From positions 31,187 through 82,865 of the forward strand of contig JACPDI010000017.1 in the NCBI GenBank assembly GCA_016184105.1: 51,679 nucleotides of DNA, in the 5' to 3' direction. The DNA comes from Acidobacteriota bacterium. Its GTDB lineage: Bacteria; Acidobacteriota; Vicinamibacteria; Vicinamibacterales; 2-12-FULL-66-21. The notes under the pieces are model-generated. The model ran no database searches. It was not told the DNA's origin and was given only the letters and a program-made list of their open reading frames with translations. The position numbers and the translations under genes are program-made. Of this stretch, positions 15,701-22,471 are shown one piece after another (the stretch's first letter is position 1; every line of letters begins with the position of its first letter).

Positions 15701-15861
15701 TCGGCCTCGAGACGTTCGCCCTCGGCTTCCCCATCCACTTCGACTGGTCGTGGCGCACGCTGTTCAACAAGGACTGGGAAGACGCGCTCTACGGGCTGCG
15801 CGGGGGCAGCGGCTGGTTCCGCAAGGCGCGGTTTGACGTGTGGATTGGGTACGACTTCTAA
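12748..15861 (+). CDS. Metallopeptidase / beta-propeller / BamA-type outer-membrane barrel fusion
   Basis: A 1037-residue exported protein (signal peptide 1 to about 33, ending ELRAQ). Residues about 40-290 are a gluzincin peptidase-MA-like domain: His151-Glu152 and His155 in ITHELTHVF, with Glu177 in WVDEGLANYE as the likely third zinc ligand. Residues about 300-640 contain TolB-like WD40 propeller repeats (SPAISPDGRTVAFSG; GPTFAPDGKSIVYIA). The C-terminal 370 residues are rich in alternating aromatic strands (FFYGYLPG; MRGYEYLEF; SYGIGLETFALGFPIHFDW) and end in Phe, as Bam-assembled barrels do. ATG 12748 follows a GAGGTG ribosome binding site. It probably sits in the outer membrane with a periplasmic protease domain. 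Confidence 0.9.
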   Translation: MRKRTCRGAGRVYGAAGLALLLLTAGAAELRAQTSFVPYYGKNRVKYDKFEWHIYTTDHFEIYYYPDLEPHLERVAGYAESAYQQVSADLKHDLAFKVPLVLYKTSSEFQQQNVIGEELPEGVLAFAEPQRDRMVLPIDEPPDQLYRLITHELTHVFEFDIIPRSLVRRGLPLWVDEGLANYEAGFWHPLDLMQVRDAAIADIVPKMSEFETRPLSGRLPYSLGHAAFEFIESKWGKEGLRQFLFALRKSVIGGGENAYEEAFRLKPDEFDDQFDKYLKDRFRAFRDKERPVDYGKDLAPRPDKTRYTVVVSIEPSPSGDIIAAAAGNRKDQELDLILISSKDGQVIRNLTSGFNKDRGFEYITTPGGLRNNTVSWMSWGPTGDRLAYFVRTEKEKSLILQNVLTRKIEKRYELKTVDNPESPAISPDGRTVAFSGLRGAVADIFTIDLETGAITNLTNDAFGDYGPTFAPDGKSIVYIARVSGNDKLFRLDVASGQKTQITFGTHDDGGAKFIDAETIVFPSTATDPNQPIDPDVARNGNIYNLWTLNLKTGELRQWTDTLGCNVSPAVLRDQAAPRIAFVTYYKGEYGIHTLARREPIHKTASSDFGAPGPIIDFQAPLTHTLVAANKRKKGTFEKLFLEGRPPVNVGVTSGGDVFGGSAVTFTDVLGDQQFNLFAASVAQYRTLSFSYVNLARRLQYALQGFSQTQFFYGYLPGLVYDPTYAFIDRDFAIATRTARGGSAFAIYPMNRYARVELSGGLFQFKEEYDDPAVEEFARQYEEAVYGTPIFRNGTMMPLGVTFTQETTVFREFGPLAGNTVRIGYEFSPKVGDFLSRQTIEADARYYMRIGTTGVLALRARGFNSWGDFPDFLYFGGNSEMRGYEYLEFLGHKAMFANAELRFPLIEAMLTPLGVMGGIRGVFFFNVGAAGLRGQPLKLWSTEREVVETVADVVFDPLRNAFVTVPGEPRLISGFRLKDARASYGIGLETFALGFPIHFDWSWRTLFNKDWEDALYGLRGGSGWFRKARFDVWIGYDF

Positions 15862-15932
15862 GGAGTTGCTGTCGTGGCCATTGGTCGGTGGTCGGCCACC
15901 ACGACCAACACTGGCCACTGGCCACCGGCTAC
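15862..15932. repeat. Intergenic short repeats around CTGGCCA
   Basis: The 74-bp gap before the zf-HC2 gene is built from repeated TGGCCAC/CTGGCCA heptamers and their near-complement GGTCGGTGGTCGG, so the stretch can also fold back on itself. No promoter is apparent within it. Confidence 0.55.
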
Positions 15933-15935
15933 GAC

Positions 15936-16175
15936 ATGAAACCCTGTTCGAGAGTCATCTCCCTCCTCGCCGATTATCTGGAGCGTCGCCTGCCGGCTGA
16001 CGTGCAGGCCCGTCTCGAGCGCCACCTCGCAGACTGCGAAGTGTGCCTGCGGCAGCTCCGCACCTACGAGTCCACCGTGTCACTGCTCCGGTCGCTCCAG
16101 GAGGAGGACCTGCCGGGGGAGCTCCGACTCCGCCTGCGGGCCTTCATCGACCGAAAGCACTGCTCCAACAACTGA
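15936..16175 (+). CDS. Small soluble zf-HC2 (anti-sigma-like) protein
   Basis: A 79-residue protein that is almost only a zinc-binding anti-sigma domain: Cys4, then His30-x3-Cys34-x2-Cys37 in RHLADCEVC, with the typical helix LLADYLERRLPADVQARLERHL between them. There is no transmembrane segment. Soluble proteins of this type can bind ECF sigma factors; no sigma gene is adjacent, so the partner is unknown. Its stop overlaps the thioesterase start by one base (TGATG). Confidence 0.82.
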   Translation: MKPCSRVISLLADYLERRLPADVQARLERHLADCEVCLRQLRTYESTVSLLRSLQEEDLPGELRLRLRAFIDRKHCSNN

Positions 16176-16669
16176 TGGATCTCACGCCGAAGCGACCGTC
16201 CGAATCCGCCACCGAAATGGTGCAGGTCGTCCTGCCGAACGACGCGAACCCGCTGGGGTTCATCCTCGGCGGCACCGTCATGCACCTGATCGACATCGCC
16301 GGCGCGATCGCGTGTCATCGCCACACGCGGACGCTGCTCGTCACCGCCGCCGTTGACGGCCTGCAGTTTCTGCACCCGATCAAGGTGGGGGACCTCATCA
16401 TCCTGCGTGCGCGCGTGACCGCCGCGTGGGACACCTCACTTGAAGTGGAAGTGGAAGTTTTCTCGGAAGAAACGCTGACCGGCGTGCGCCGGCTGACGAG
16501 CCGCGCGCACCTGACCTTCGTGGCGACGGATCGACAGGGCGGGCGCGTCCGCATCCCGCCCCTCGTCCTCGAGACCGCCGAGGAGCAGCAGAAAGCGGCG
16601 GAGGCCGCGGTGCGCCGCGCGGAGCGCCTGAAGGCGCGCGCGCGGTTCCGGGAGAACGTGCCTTCCTAG
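16175..16669 (+). CDS. Acyl-CoA thioesterase, hotdog fold (YciA/ACOT type)
   Basis: A 164-residue single hotdog-domain enzyme. The diagnostic segment is NDANPLGFILGGTVMHLIDIAGAIAC, with the Asn/Asp pocket and the long central helix, followed by VDGLQFLHPIKVGDLI and RRLTSRAHLTFVA. These enzymes hydrolyse fatty acyl-CoA to free acid and CoA in the cytoplasm and usually work as hexamers. The C-terminal 35 residues are a charged Ala/Arg/Glu helix. It is translationally coupled to the small zf-HC2 gene and converges on the AsmA gene. Confidence 0.92.
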   Translation: MDLTPKRPSESATEMVQVVLPNDANPLGFILGGTVMHLIDIAGAIACHRHTRTLLVTAAVDGLQFLHPIKVGDLIILRARVTAAWDTSLEVEVEVFSEETLTGVRRLTSRAHLTFVATDRQGGRVRIPPLVLETAEEQQKAAEAAVRRAERLKARARFRENVPS

Positions 16670-16674
16670 AAATC

Positions 16675-16740
16675 ACCGCGGAAGGCGCGGAACCCGCAGA
16701 CACCACTTGACTGTTCAACGTATTCTGCGTGTTCCGCGGT
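16675..16740. terminator. Inverted repeat between convergent genes
   Basis: ACCGCGGAA (16675-16683) pairs perfectly with TTCCGCGGT (16732-16740). Inside it CGCAGA (16695-16700) pairs with TCTGCG (16724-16729). The structure fills the gap between the thioesterase stop and the AsmA stop and touches the latter. It has no T-tract, so it may be a bidirectional mRNA end structure or a repetitive palindrome. Confidence 0.4.
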
Positions 16741-18467
16741 CAAGGAATCTTCAGGAGCCCTTTCAGGCCGCGCTTCTCGAGCTGCTTCTTCAGCTCTTGT
16801 TTCGCCGCGTCGCGCACCGCGGCGCCGGCCTGGATGCGGTACGCCGGCGCGTCGAACGGCCCTTCGATCGCGATCGGCACGGCGACGTTGCCCGCCTGAT
16901 CGCTGCGGGCGCGCAGGAGGTAATCGATCCGCTCCCGCACGAGGTCGATTGTCCCCTCGCCGGTGGCCGCCAAGTCGGGAGCCTCGAGCTTCAGATCGCG
17001 GCTCCGGGCCACGCCGCGGACGATCGTCGTGCTGCCCGTCAGCCGCGTGAACTTCGTCCGATCGGCGGGATCCGGCTGCACCGCCGCCGGCTTGCCGCGA
17101 AGCGTATCGGCCATGGCCCGCGCCTGCGCCAGGAACTTGAGCAGATCGGCCCCCTCGATTCGCCCATCGCGCACGGACATGCTCACCTGCCCGCCGAGCG
17201 CGTCCATGAGGCGCGACGGATCGGCGGCCTCGGCCTCCAGGCTGAGCGAGAGATCGCCGGTCCCCGAGAGCGCGCTGATCGACCGCGCGTCGGCCAGCAG
17301 CGGCTGCACGCTGACGTTCGTGAAGGTTCCGTCGAGATGGTAGGTCGCGGCCTCCTTCCCGCGCACGTCCACGCGCGCCGCCAGCTCGCCCCGGCCGCCG
17401 TACAACGCGCCGCGAATGGGCGCAACGGAGATCACGCCGTCGCGGGCCGTCGCGACCGCGCTGACGCCGGAGAACTGCAGCCCGAAGGCGCGCAGGCGCT
17501 GCGCGGACAGCTCGACGCGGGCGACCAGCTCACGCAGTGACGCGTACGGATCAGCCGGGGACGAGACCGCCGATGCCGCGACCGCCGCCGGCAGGTAGCG
17601 ATCGACGTCCAGCGAGTCCACCGCGAGGGCCGCGTCCCACGACGGCGTCGCGCCGGCGATCATCGTGGCCGCTCCCTTCAGCGTGCTGCCGTCGAGCGAC
17701 GCCACGAGGTCGCGCAGCTCGGTGCGGGCGGGCGACGAGGCGACGCCAGCGGCCAGCGAGACGGCCGTCATGGCCTTCGCGTCGGCGGGCGCGTACGCGA
17801 TGCCGAGCTGCGACAGCAGGGCGCGCAGGTTGAACGTGCCGGTCTCGAGCTGCCCGTCGAACACGGGAGCGTCCAGCACGCGCTGCGCGCGGACGCGTCC
17901 CGCGAACGACATGCCGCCCGCGGTCCCCTTGAGGTCGGACAGGTCGAGCCGCTGCTCGGCGACATGGAACACCATCCGGCCGTCCAGCGCCACCGGCACA
18001 CCCGGGGCGTCGTCAGGGACCAGCGTGAATCTGAGCGAGACGTCCGTCGCCTCTCCGCCGCCGAAGGCGCCGGTCGAGACCGCGAGGTCGCGCAGCTGGT
18101 ACCCGGCGAGCGAGATGCGGCCGCCGGCGCCCCGCACGCCGCCGACTTCGATCGCGCCGCGGATGAGCGGCAGCAGCCTCACCCTCAGGCCCACCTCGGC
18201 GAAGCGCGCGAATGGGCCGCCGCCGGCTGCGGCAGGCTGCGCGACGCTCACGTCTCTGAGTTCCGCGCCCAGCCAGGGAAAGAACGAGAGGCGGATGGGC
18301 CCGCGCAACGTCAGCTCGCGACCGGTCTGCTGCCTGATGTACTGGGAGGCGCGGGCCCGCAGGTCCTGCTCGTCGAACAGGAGCCACAGCGCCGCGGGGG
18401 CCGCAACGACGAGCACAATGACGATGGACGCCACGACGAGCAGGATCCGGCGCGCGCGTGTAGCCAT
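16740..18467 (-). CDS. AsmA family protein
   Basis: A 575-residue protein with an N-terminal membrane anchor (ILLVVASIVIVLVVAAPAALWLLF) followed by the AsmA signature (YIRQQTGRELTLRGPIRLSFFPWLGAELRDVSV). A long beta-rich periplasmic region follows, ending with the AsmA C-terminal features (LSGTGDLSLSLEA; GGQVSMSVRDGRIEGADLLKFL; GTIDLVRERIDYLLRAR). AsmA-like proteins form repeating-groove bridges in the periplasm and are tied to outer-membrane lipid homeostasis. A GGAGGA ribosome binding site precedes the ATG. The gene starts 15 nt after the aspartyl-protease gene and likely shares its transcript. Confidence 0.92.
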   Translation of the reverse strand: MATRARRILLVVASIVIVLVVAAPAALWLLFDEQDLRARASQYIRQQTGRELTLRGPIRLSFFPWLGAELRDVSVAQPAAAGGGPFARFAEVGLRVRLLPLIRGAIEVGGVRGAGGRISLAGYQLRDLAVSTGAFGGGEATDVSLRFTLVPDDAPGVPVALDGRMVFHVAEQRLDLSDLKGTAGGMSFAGRVRAQRVLDAPVFDGQLETGTFNLRALLSQLGIAYAPADAKAMTAVSLAAGVASSPARTELRDLVASLDGSTLKGAATMIAGATPSWDAALAVDSLDVDRYLPAAVAASAVSSPADPYASLRELVARVELSAQRLRAFGLQFSGVSAVATARDGVISVAPIRGALYGGRGELAARVDVRGKEAATYHLDGTFTNVSVQPLLADARSISALSGTGDLSLSLEAEAADPSRLMDALGGQVSMSVRDGRIEGADLLKFLAQARAMADTLRGKPAAVQPDPADRTKFTRLTGSTTIVRGVARSRDLKLEAPDLAATGEGTIDLVRERIDYLLRARSDQAGNVAVPIAIEGPFDAPAYRIQAGAAVRDAAKQELKKQLEKRGLKGLLKIP

Positions 18468-18482
18468 CGGTCCTCCGGGAAT

Positions 18483-20030
18483 CTAGTTGCTCAATGACAG
18501 CGTGCTGCGCTCCAGATCGATCGTGACGGTGTATCGGCTCAGGAACTGGTGACCGACGATTCCGCCAAGCTGGAACCCGAGCAGGGCGCTTGGCGCCTCG
18601 AGGTTCAGCACGACGACGGCGGTCTTCGGCATGAGCAGGCGTTGAAACGCCAGATCGACGTTTGGCATCAGGAACGCGTCGGGATCCCAGCCCGACGTCC
18701 CGTACACCTTCAACGCAATGCGGCGCCCTCCGGGCGGCGGGAGCAAGCCGGCCGTGGACTGGCTGATCGAAATCACCTCGCCACCCGTGTCGACGACGAA
18801 GTTCGCGCGGTGCGAGTTGTTGACGAGCCCCTGCACCATGGCGAGCCGGTGCAGCCACAGCGGCAGATCCAGCGCGTCGGACCGCCGCGGCAGGGATGCA
18901 CCGAACGTCAGCAGGCGCAGGCGGTAGTCGATCGTCATCGACATGCCAAGCACGAGCGGCGAGAACGCCTCTGCCTCGCGCGTCGGCATGCCCTGGAGCG
19001 GCGGGTTCTTGATCAGGCATGGAACGTTGGTGATCGTCATCGTGCCGATCTGCAGGCGGTCGATGCTGCCGACCTGGAGCCCGCGCCATCCGGCTTCCCC
19101 AACGCCGGCGCTCTTCACGTAGGTCACCGCCTTCACGCCCGCGCGGCTCGCGAACTGCTGCGAGACGATCGTCATCTCTGCGCCCGTGTCGAGCACGAAG
19201 TCCCGATAGTCGCCGCCGTTCACGCGCGCCTTGACGACCACCTTGTCGCGCACGAGGCGGAACGGGACGACGTGGATCCCGCTGTCGGACACGACCTCCA
19301 GGGGATGACGGTCGTCGAACGAGCGCAGGAAGCGGACCTGCGCGCGCGCCCACGCCGCCTTTTCGCTCTTGTCGCGGTTCGGCAGCAGGTTGACGTAGTT
19401 CTCGAAGGCGGCGGCGGCCGCCTCGAACTGGTTCATGCGCTGGTAGATTGCGCCGAGCGTGTACTGATACTCCCCCTCGGTGGGAAACGCGCGCAGGGCC
19501 GCCTGGGCGGACGTGATCGCTTCATCGAGCCGGCTGCGCGCCGCGAGCACGCGGGCCAGCCCGTGGCGCCCCCGCGCGAGGTCCGGATCGATCGCGAGCG
19601 CATCGCGCTGGGCGTTTTCAGATTCCTCGAAGCGCCCCAGCGCCCACAGCGTGTCACCGTAGATCGAGCGCACCTCCGCCGAACGCGGATGGTCACGAAC
19701 CGCAGTCTCGGCCTCGGCAAAGGCGTCGCGGAATTCGCCCACCCGGAGCAGCGAGGTGACGAGGCCGGTTGCGGAGGGCACGGCGACGTGCGGCGCCGCG
19801 GTTGCCCCTTCGGCACGGCTCAGGGCAAGCGCGCGGCGAAAGGCGTCAATCGCCTCGAGGTAGCGCCCGTCTTTGAAGAGGAGATTGCCGAACTGCAGCT
19901 GGATGTCGGCGTCGGCGCGCTGCGGCGCGCCCTGAGCCGAGTCGAAGGGCGCCCCCTGAGCTGAGAGCGTGAGGACGAGCGCCAGCGCCGCGGCGGCGCT
20001 CGCGCCCGCAAGCCGAAGCCTCTGGCGCAT
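18483..20030 (-). CDS. TPR protein with two retropepsin-like aspartyl protease domains
   Basis: A 515-residue exported protein (signal peptide up to about LTLSAQGA). Residues about 40-220 are tetratricopeptide repeats (LLFKDGRYLEAIDAFRRAL; TLWALGRFEESENAQRDAL; YTLGAIYQRMNQFEAAAAAF). Two retropepsin-like modules follow, each with an active-site triplet: DTGAEMTIVS and DTGGEVISIS. Two such motifs in one chain could make a single-chain active site. Two copies of a 20-mer related to CCCTTCGACTCGGCTCAGGG lie in opposite orientation inside the gene (19930-19949 and 19806-19825), one of them creating the sequence FDSAQG. The gene probably has a leaderless promoter and is followed by asmA. Confidence 0.88.
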   Translation of the reverse strand: MRQRLRLAGASAAAALALVLTLSAQGAPFDSAQGAPQRADADIQLQFGNLLFKDGRYLEAIDAFRRALALSRAEGATAAPHVAVPSATGLVTSLLRVGEFRDAFAEAETAVRDHPRSAEVRSIYGDTLWALGRFEESENAQRDALAIDPDLARGRHGLARVLAARSRLDEAITSAQAALRAFPTEGEYQYTLGAIYQRMNQFEAAAAAFENYVNLLPNRDKSEKAAWARAQVRFLRSFDDRHPLEVVSDSGIHVVPFRLVRDKVVVKARVNGGDYRDFVLDTGAEMTIVSQQFASRAGVKAVTYVKSAGVGEAGWRGLQVGSIDRLQIGTMTITNVPCLIKNPPLQGMPTREAEAFSPLVLGMSMTIDYRLRLLTFGASLPRRSDALDLPLWLHRLAMVQGLVNNSHRANFVVDTGGEVISISQSTAGLLPPPGGRRIALKVYGTSGWDPDAFLMPNVDLAFQRLLMPKTAVVVLNLEAPSALLGFQLGGIVGHQFLSRYTVTIDLERSTLSLSN

Positions 20031-20038
20031 GGGGCCAG

Positions 20039-20044
20039 ATTCTA
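20039..20044 (-). promoter_or_regulatory. -10 element upstream of the TPR/protease gene
   Basis: On the minus strand TAGAAT (20044-20039) is followed after eight nucleotides by the ATG at 20030, leaving no room for a ribosome binding site. Confidence 0.45.
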
Positions 20045-20056
20045 GCCCGGAATGCG

Positions 20057-20527
20057 TTAATGCGTGTAGCGCTCGATGGGGACCCCGTCGTACATCTGGT
20101 CGATTCGGAGCACCTGGAAATCGCGGCTGTAAGTGCCGAGCTCGTAGTCCTCGCTCATGATGAGCGCCTTGACCGGCTTGGTGGGGCACACCTCCGCACA
20201 GAGCCCGCAGAAGCTGCATCGCGAGAGGTTGAAGTCGAAGTAGTCGAGGACCTTCAGCTTCGACCCCGGCTCGCGGTGTCCGCCGAGCGCGATGAGGTCG
20301 TCCGGGCAGGCCTTCGCGCACTGGTCGCAGACGATGCAGGTCTGCGCGCCGGTTTCCGGCTCGACCTGCAGCCGCAGGACGCCGCGGAAACGCGGCGCGA
20401 CCGGCCGGCGTTCGGCGGGGTACTGAAACGTGAAGGCCGGCTGCGGCGTGTAGCGCAGCGTGAGCCACAGGCCCTTGAGGATGTCGACAAGGAAAATCGT
20501 GTTCAGGAATCTGGTCACGGCCGCCAC
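20057..20527 (-). CDS. nuoI: NADH-quinone oxidoreductase subunit I (8Fe ferredoxin)
   Basis: A 156-residue protein with two [4Fe-4S] motifs: Cys64, 67, 70 and 74 in CIVCDQCAKACP, and Cys104, 107, 110 and 114 in CSFCGLCAEVCP. In complex I, NuoI carries clusters N6a and N6b and passes electrons toward NuoB. The N-terminal helix (FLNTIFLVDILKGLWLTLRYT) and the RFRG and ERYTH motifs fit NuoI. The GTG at 20527 is chosen because GGAGG lies seven nucleotides upstream; it starts right after the nuoB stop. In standard operons nuoCDEFGH separate these genes; here they are adjacent. Confidence 0.92.
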   Translation of the reverse strand: MAAVTRFLNTIFLVDILKGLWLTLRYTPQPAFTFQYPAERRPVAPRFRGVLRLQVEPETGAQTCIVCDQCAKACPDDLIALGGHREPGSKLKVLDYFDFNLSRCSFCGLCAEVCPTKPVKALIMSEDYELGTYSRDFQVLRIDQMYDGVPIERYTH

Positions 20528-20529
20528 GG

Positions 20530-21066
20530 CTATGCCTCCGCCTCGAGCACGCGCGGCTCGCTCTGCCCGACGGGAATCAGGCGTTCCTTGCGGAAGATCG
20601 TGCCCTCGCGTTTGATCTTGTCCTGCAGCCGCATCAGGCCGTACAGCAAGGCTTCCGGTCTGGGCGGGCATCCCGAGACGTACACATCCACGGGGACGAT
20701 CTTGTCCACGCCCTGCAGCACGCTGTAGGTCGGGAACGGGCCGCCGGCATTCGAGCAGCTCCCCATCGAGATGACCCACTTGGGCTCCGGCATCTGGTCG
20801 TACAGCCGGCGCAGGACGGGGGCCATCTTCTTGGTGACGGTCCCCGCAACGATGAGCAGGTCGGCCTGGCGGGGGGACGCACGGAACACTTCGGAGCCGA
20901 ACCGCGCGATGTCGAAGCGCGAGGCGGAGGCGGCCATCATCTCGATGGCGCAGCACGCGAGGCCGAAACCCATGGGCCAGAGCGAGGACTGGCGTGCCCA
21001 GTTCAGGACGTTATCCAAGTTCGTGGTGATGAAGTTGTCCTCGAACTTGTGCTCGAACAAACCCAT
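20530..21066 (-). CDS. nuoB: NADH-quinone oxidoreductase subunit B
   Basis: A 178-residue protein with all NuoB hallmarks: [11 protein letters not shown] (tandem Cys), [49 protein letters not shown] and [13 protein letters not shown]. Four Cys ligate cluster N2, which hands electrons to quinone. It starts with [15 protein letters not shown] after an AAGGGG ribosome binding site. It is directly followed by nuoI, with the seven-iron ferredoxin gene 147 bp upstream. No other complex I gene is in this window. Confidence 0.95.
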   Translation of the reverse strand: MGLFEHKFEDNFITTNLDNVLNWARQSSLWPMGFGLACCAIEMMAASASRFDIARFGSEVFRASPRQADLLIVAGTVTKKMAPVLRRLYDQMPEPKWVISMGSCSNAGGPFPTYSVLQGVDKIVPVDVYVSGCPPRPEALLYGLMRLQDKIKREGTIFRKERLIPVGQSEPRVLEAEA

Positions 21067-21185
21067 ATTGAAACCCCTTTCGGGGGAAGAGCAGGGAGAA
21101 CGCGGATTGAGAATGAAAAACTCAGAGAGAAAATCGGCGGACGGTCGCGGCACCGACCACTCTTATCTTACATTCCCTTTCCCCG

Positions 21186-21212
21186 GATCCTCAAATTCTC
21201 AAACCCTCAAAT
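21186..21212. repeat. Short intergenic CTCAAA repeats
   Basis: Three 8-nt units of the type CTCAAATT, CTCAAACC, CTCAAATC abut the stop codon of the ferredoxin gene. The rest of the 21067-21185 gap contains AT-richer sequence but no visible gene. Confidence 0.5.
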
Positions 21213-21473
21213 CTACTTCTGGTAGTACTGCGCGTTCACCGGGATATAGGTCTTCCACTTCTCGGGTGTTTCATCGAGCGCGAAGATCGCTTCCACGGGG
21301 CACGCCGGCACGCACGCGCCGCAGTCGATGCACTCGTCCGGGTGGATGTAGAGCATCTCGGCGGTCTGGAACTCCGGTTCGTCCTTGCGTGGGTGAATGC
21401 AGTCCACCGGACACACGTCCACGCACGCCGTGTCCTTGGTACCGATGCAGGGCTCACAGATGATGTACGCCAA
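21213..21473 (-). CDS. Seven-iron ferredoxin (Thermus/Azotobacter FdI-type)
   Basis: An 86-residue ferredoxin. The first cluster motif is [17 protein letters not shown] (Cys6, 9, 17, 21, plus Cys25 in VDC), the insert-containing pattern typical of seven-iron [3Fe-4S][4Fe-4S] ferredoxins. The second is [12 protein letters not shown] (Cys48, 51, 54, 58). The C-terminus [16 protein letters not shown] resembles the conserved tail of this class. The TTG at 21473 is chosen because GGAGGAGGGAA precedes it at ideal distance and the mature sequence then begins AYIICEPC; an upstream ATG at 21494 would add seven atypical residues. A soluble low-potential electron carrier. Confidence 0.93.
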   Translation of the reverse strand: MAYIICEPCIGTKDTACVDVCPVDCIHPRKDEPEFQTAEMLYIHPDECIDCGACVPACPVEAIFALDETPEKWKTYIPVNAQYYQK

Positions 21474-21502
21474 TTCCCTCCTCCAATCCTTCACGAAAAC
21501 CC

Positions 21503-21545
21503 CAGCTCACGCTCTCAATGCTCAACCCCTCACATCCTCAACTCC
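21503..21545. repeat. Short intergenic CTCAAC repeats
   Basis: About five 7-8-nt units (CTCAATG, CTCAACCC, CTCACATC, CTCAACTC, CTCGACG) lie between the ferredoxin gene and the stop of the IclR gene. The unit resembles that of the array at 21186-21212. Confidence 0.5.
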
Positions 21546-21559
21546 TCGACGTCCGCGCT

Positions 21560-22282
21560 TCAGGCGATCGCGGCCGTCGCCGGCAGATATCCGAGCCGCA
21601 TGGAAATCAGCCGCGCGAGCTCCCACGCGGCGCTCGGCGCGGCGCCGGCAAACGTGCGCTCGTCCGGCCCGTGCGTGAACACGCCGACGCGCGCCACTTC
21701 CCTGCCCGTGTAGTCGAACACGGGCGCGCACGTGCAGAGCATCCGCTGGGCGTCGGGCGAACTGGGCGGCGTGCCGAGCCGCACGACCACGCTCTCGCTC
21801 TGCGCGGCGTCGCGGGGTTTCGCGAGCCGCACGCAGCTCAGGCGCCGCGTGGCTTCACGCTCGAAAAAGACGGCGCAGTGCCCGGGCATCTCGCGGCCAT
21901 ATGCGGTGTAGGTGCCGATCTCGTCTGCCCCGGTGCTCCAGATGTAGGTCACCTCGCCAACCGCCGGAACGGCAAAGAACGCGCGCTGTCCCGTGCGGAC
22001 GACGTGTTCGCGGATGACGGGATAGGCGTGCAGCCGTAGCTCCGACCGCCCCATCTGCCGGAATGAGAGGTCGAGCATCTTCAGGGTCAGGCTGTAGCGC
22101 GACGTTTCTTCGTCCTGGCGGACATAGCCGCGCCGTTTCAACACGCCGAGCAGACGGTGCACGGTCGGGGCAGGCATGTCGAGCGTGCGGGAGAGCTCGC
22201 GCAAACTGAGCCCGCGGGTCGAAACGCTGAGCGCCTCGCAAATTTCGAGCGCTTTTTCAAGAGACGTAGCGCGTTCCATCAT
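21560..22282 (-). CDS. IclR family transcriptional regulator
   Basis: A 240-residue regulator. The N-terminal winged helix-turn-helix is SLEKALEICEALS, GLSLRELSRTLDMPAPTVHRLLGVLKRRGYVRQDEETSRYSLTLKMLDL. The C-terminal effector domain includes FFAVPAVGEVTYIWSTG, a GHCAVFF loop and the late CAPVFDYTGREVARVGVFT strand seen in IclR ligand domains. IclR proteins often control aromatic or acyl catabolism; the target is not evident. The ATG at 22282 is taken; a longer reading frame runs into the inserted element and is rejected. An AT-rich stretch (TAAGATAAAATATGA on the minus strand, about 22297-22311) is a plausible promoter. Confidence 0.92.
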   Translation of the reverse strand: MMERATSLEKALEICEALSVSTRGLSLRELSRTLDMPAPTVHRLLGVLKRRGYVRQDEETSRYSLTLKMLDLSFRQMGRSELRLHAYPVIREHVVRTGQRAFFAVPAVGEVTYIWSTGADEIGTYTAYGREMPGHCAVFFEREATRRLSCVRLAKPRDAAQSESVVVRLGTPPSSPDAQRMLCTCAPVFDYTGREVARVGVFTHGPDERTFAGAAPSAAWELARLISMRLGYLPATAAIA

Positions 22283-22313
22283 GCGGAATCTCGTTTCATA
22301 TTTTATCTTATCA

Positions 22314-22471
22314 GGGGTCAGATCTAGAAATCGCACTTTCTTCTTGGGTCGGCACCTTCGGCGGGCCCTGAAATCGAGGCCTTTCAATCGGCGACCGATA
22401 TCTCCCCGGGAAAACAGCTCGGATTTGGGGGGGCAGACCACGAAAAAAGTGCGATTTCTAGATCTGACCCC
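22314..22471. mobile_element. 158-bp MITE-like palindromic element related to the RAYT ends
   Basis: The element begins with GGGGTCAGATCTAGAAATCG and ends with its exact reverse complement. The perfect inverted repeat is 26 bp (22314-22339 and 22446-22471). The first ten bases, GGGGTCAGAT, match the RAYT element ends at 9307 and 10367. The 106-bp centre codes for nothing. TCA flanks both sides. It is best read as a non-autonomous element mobilised in trans by a RAYT. Confidence 0.8.

Noticed and set aside
12652-15918. A 1088-codon open frame antisense to the protease/barrel fusion gene
   Set aside because: It has the biased Arg/Val/Asp/His composition of a reverse-frame shadow in GC-rich DNA, no recognisable domain, and the plus strand encodes a clear multidomain protein.
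22283-22441. N-terminal extension of the IclR regulator into the palindromic element
   Set aside because: The extension is encoded by the MITE-like element; IclR homologues begin near the MERATSLEKAL segment.
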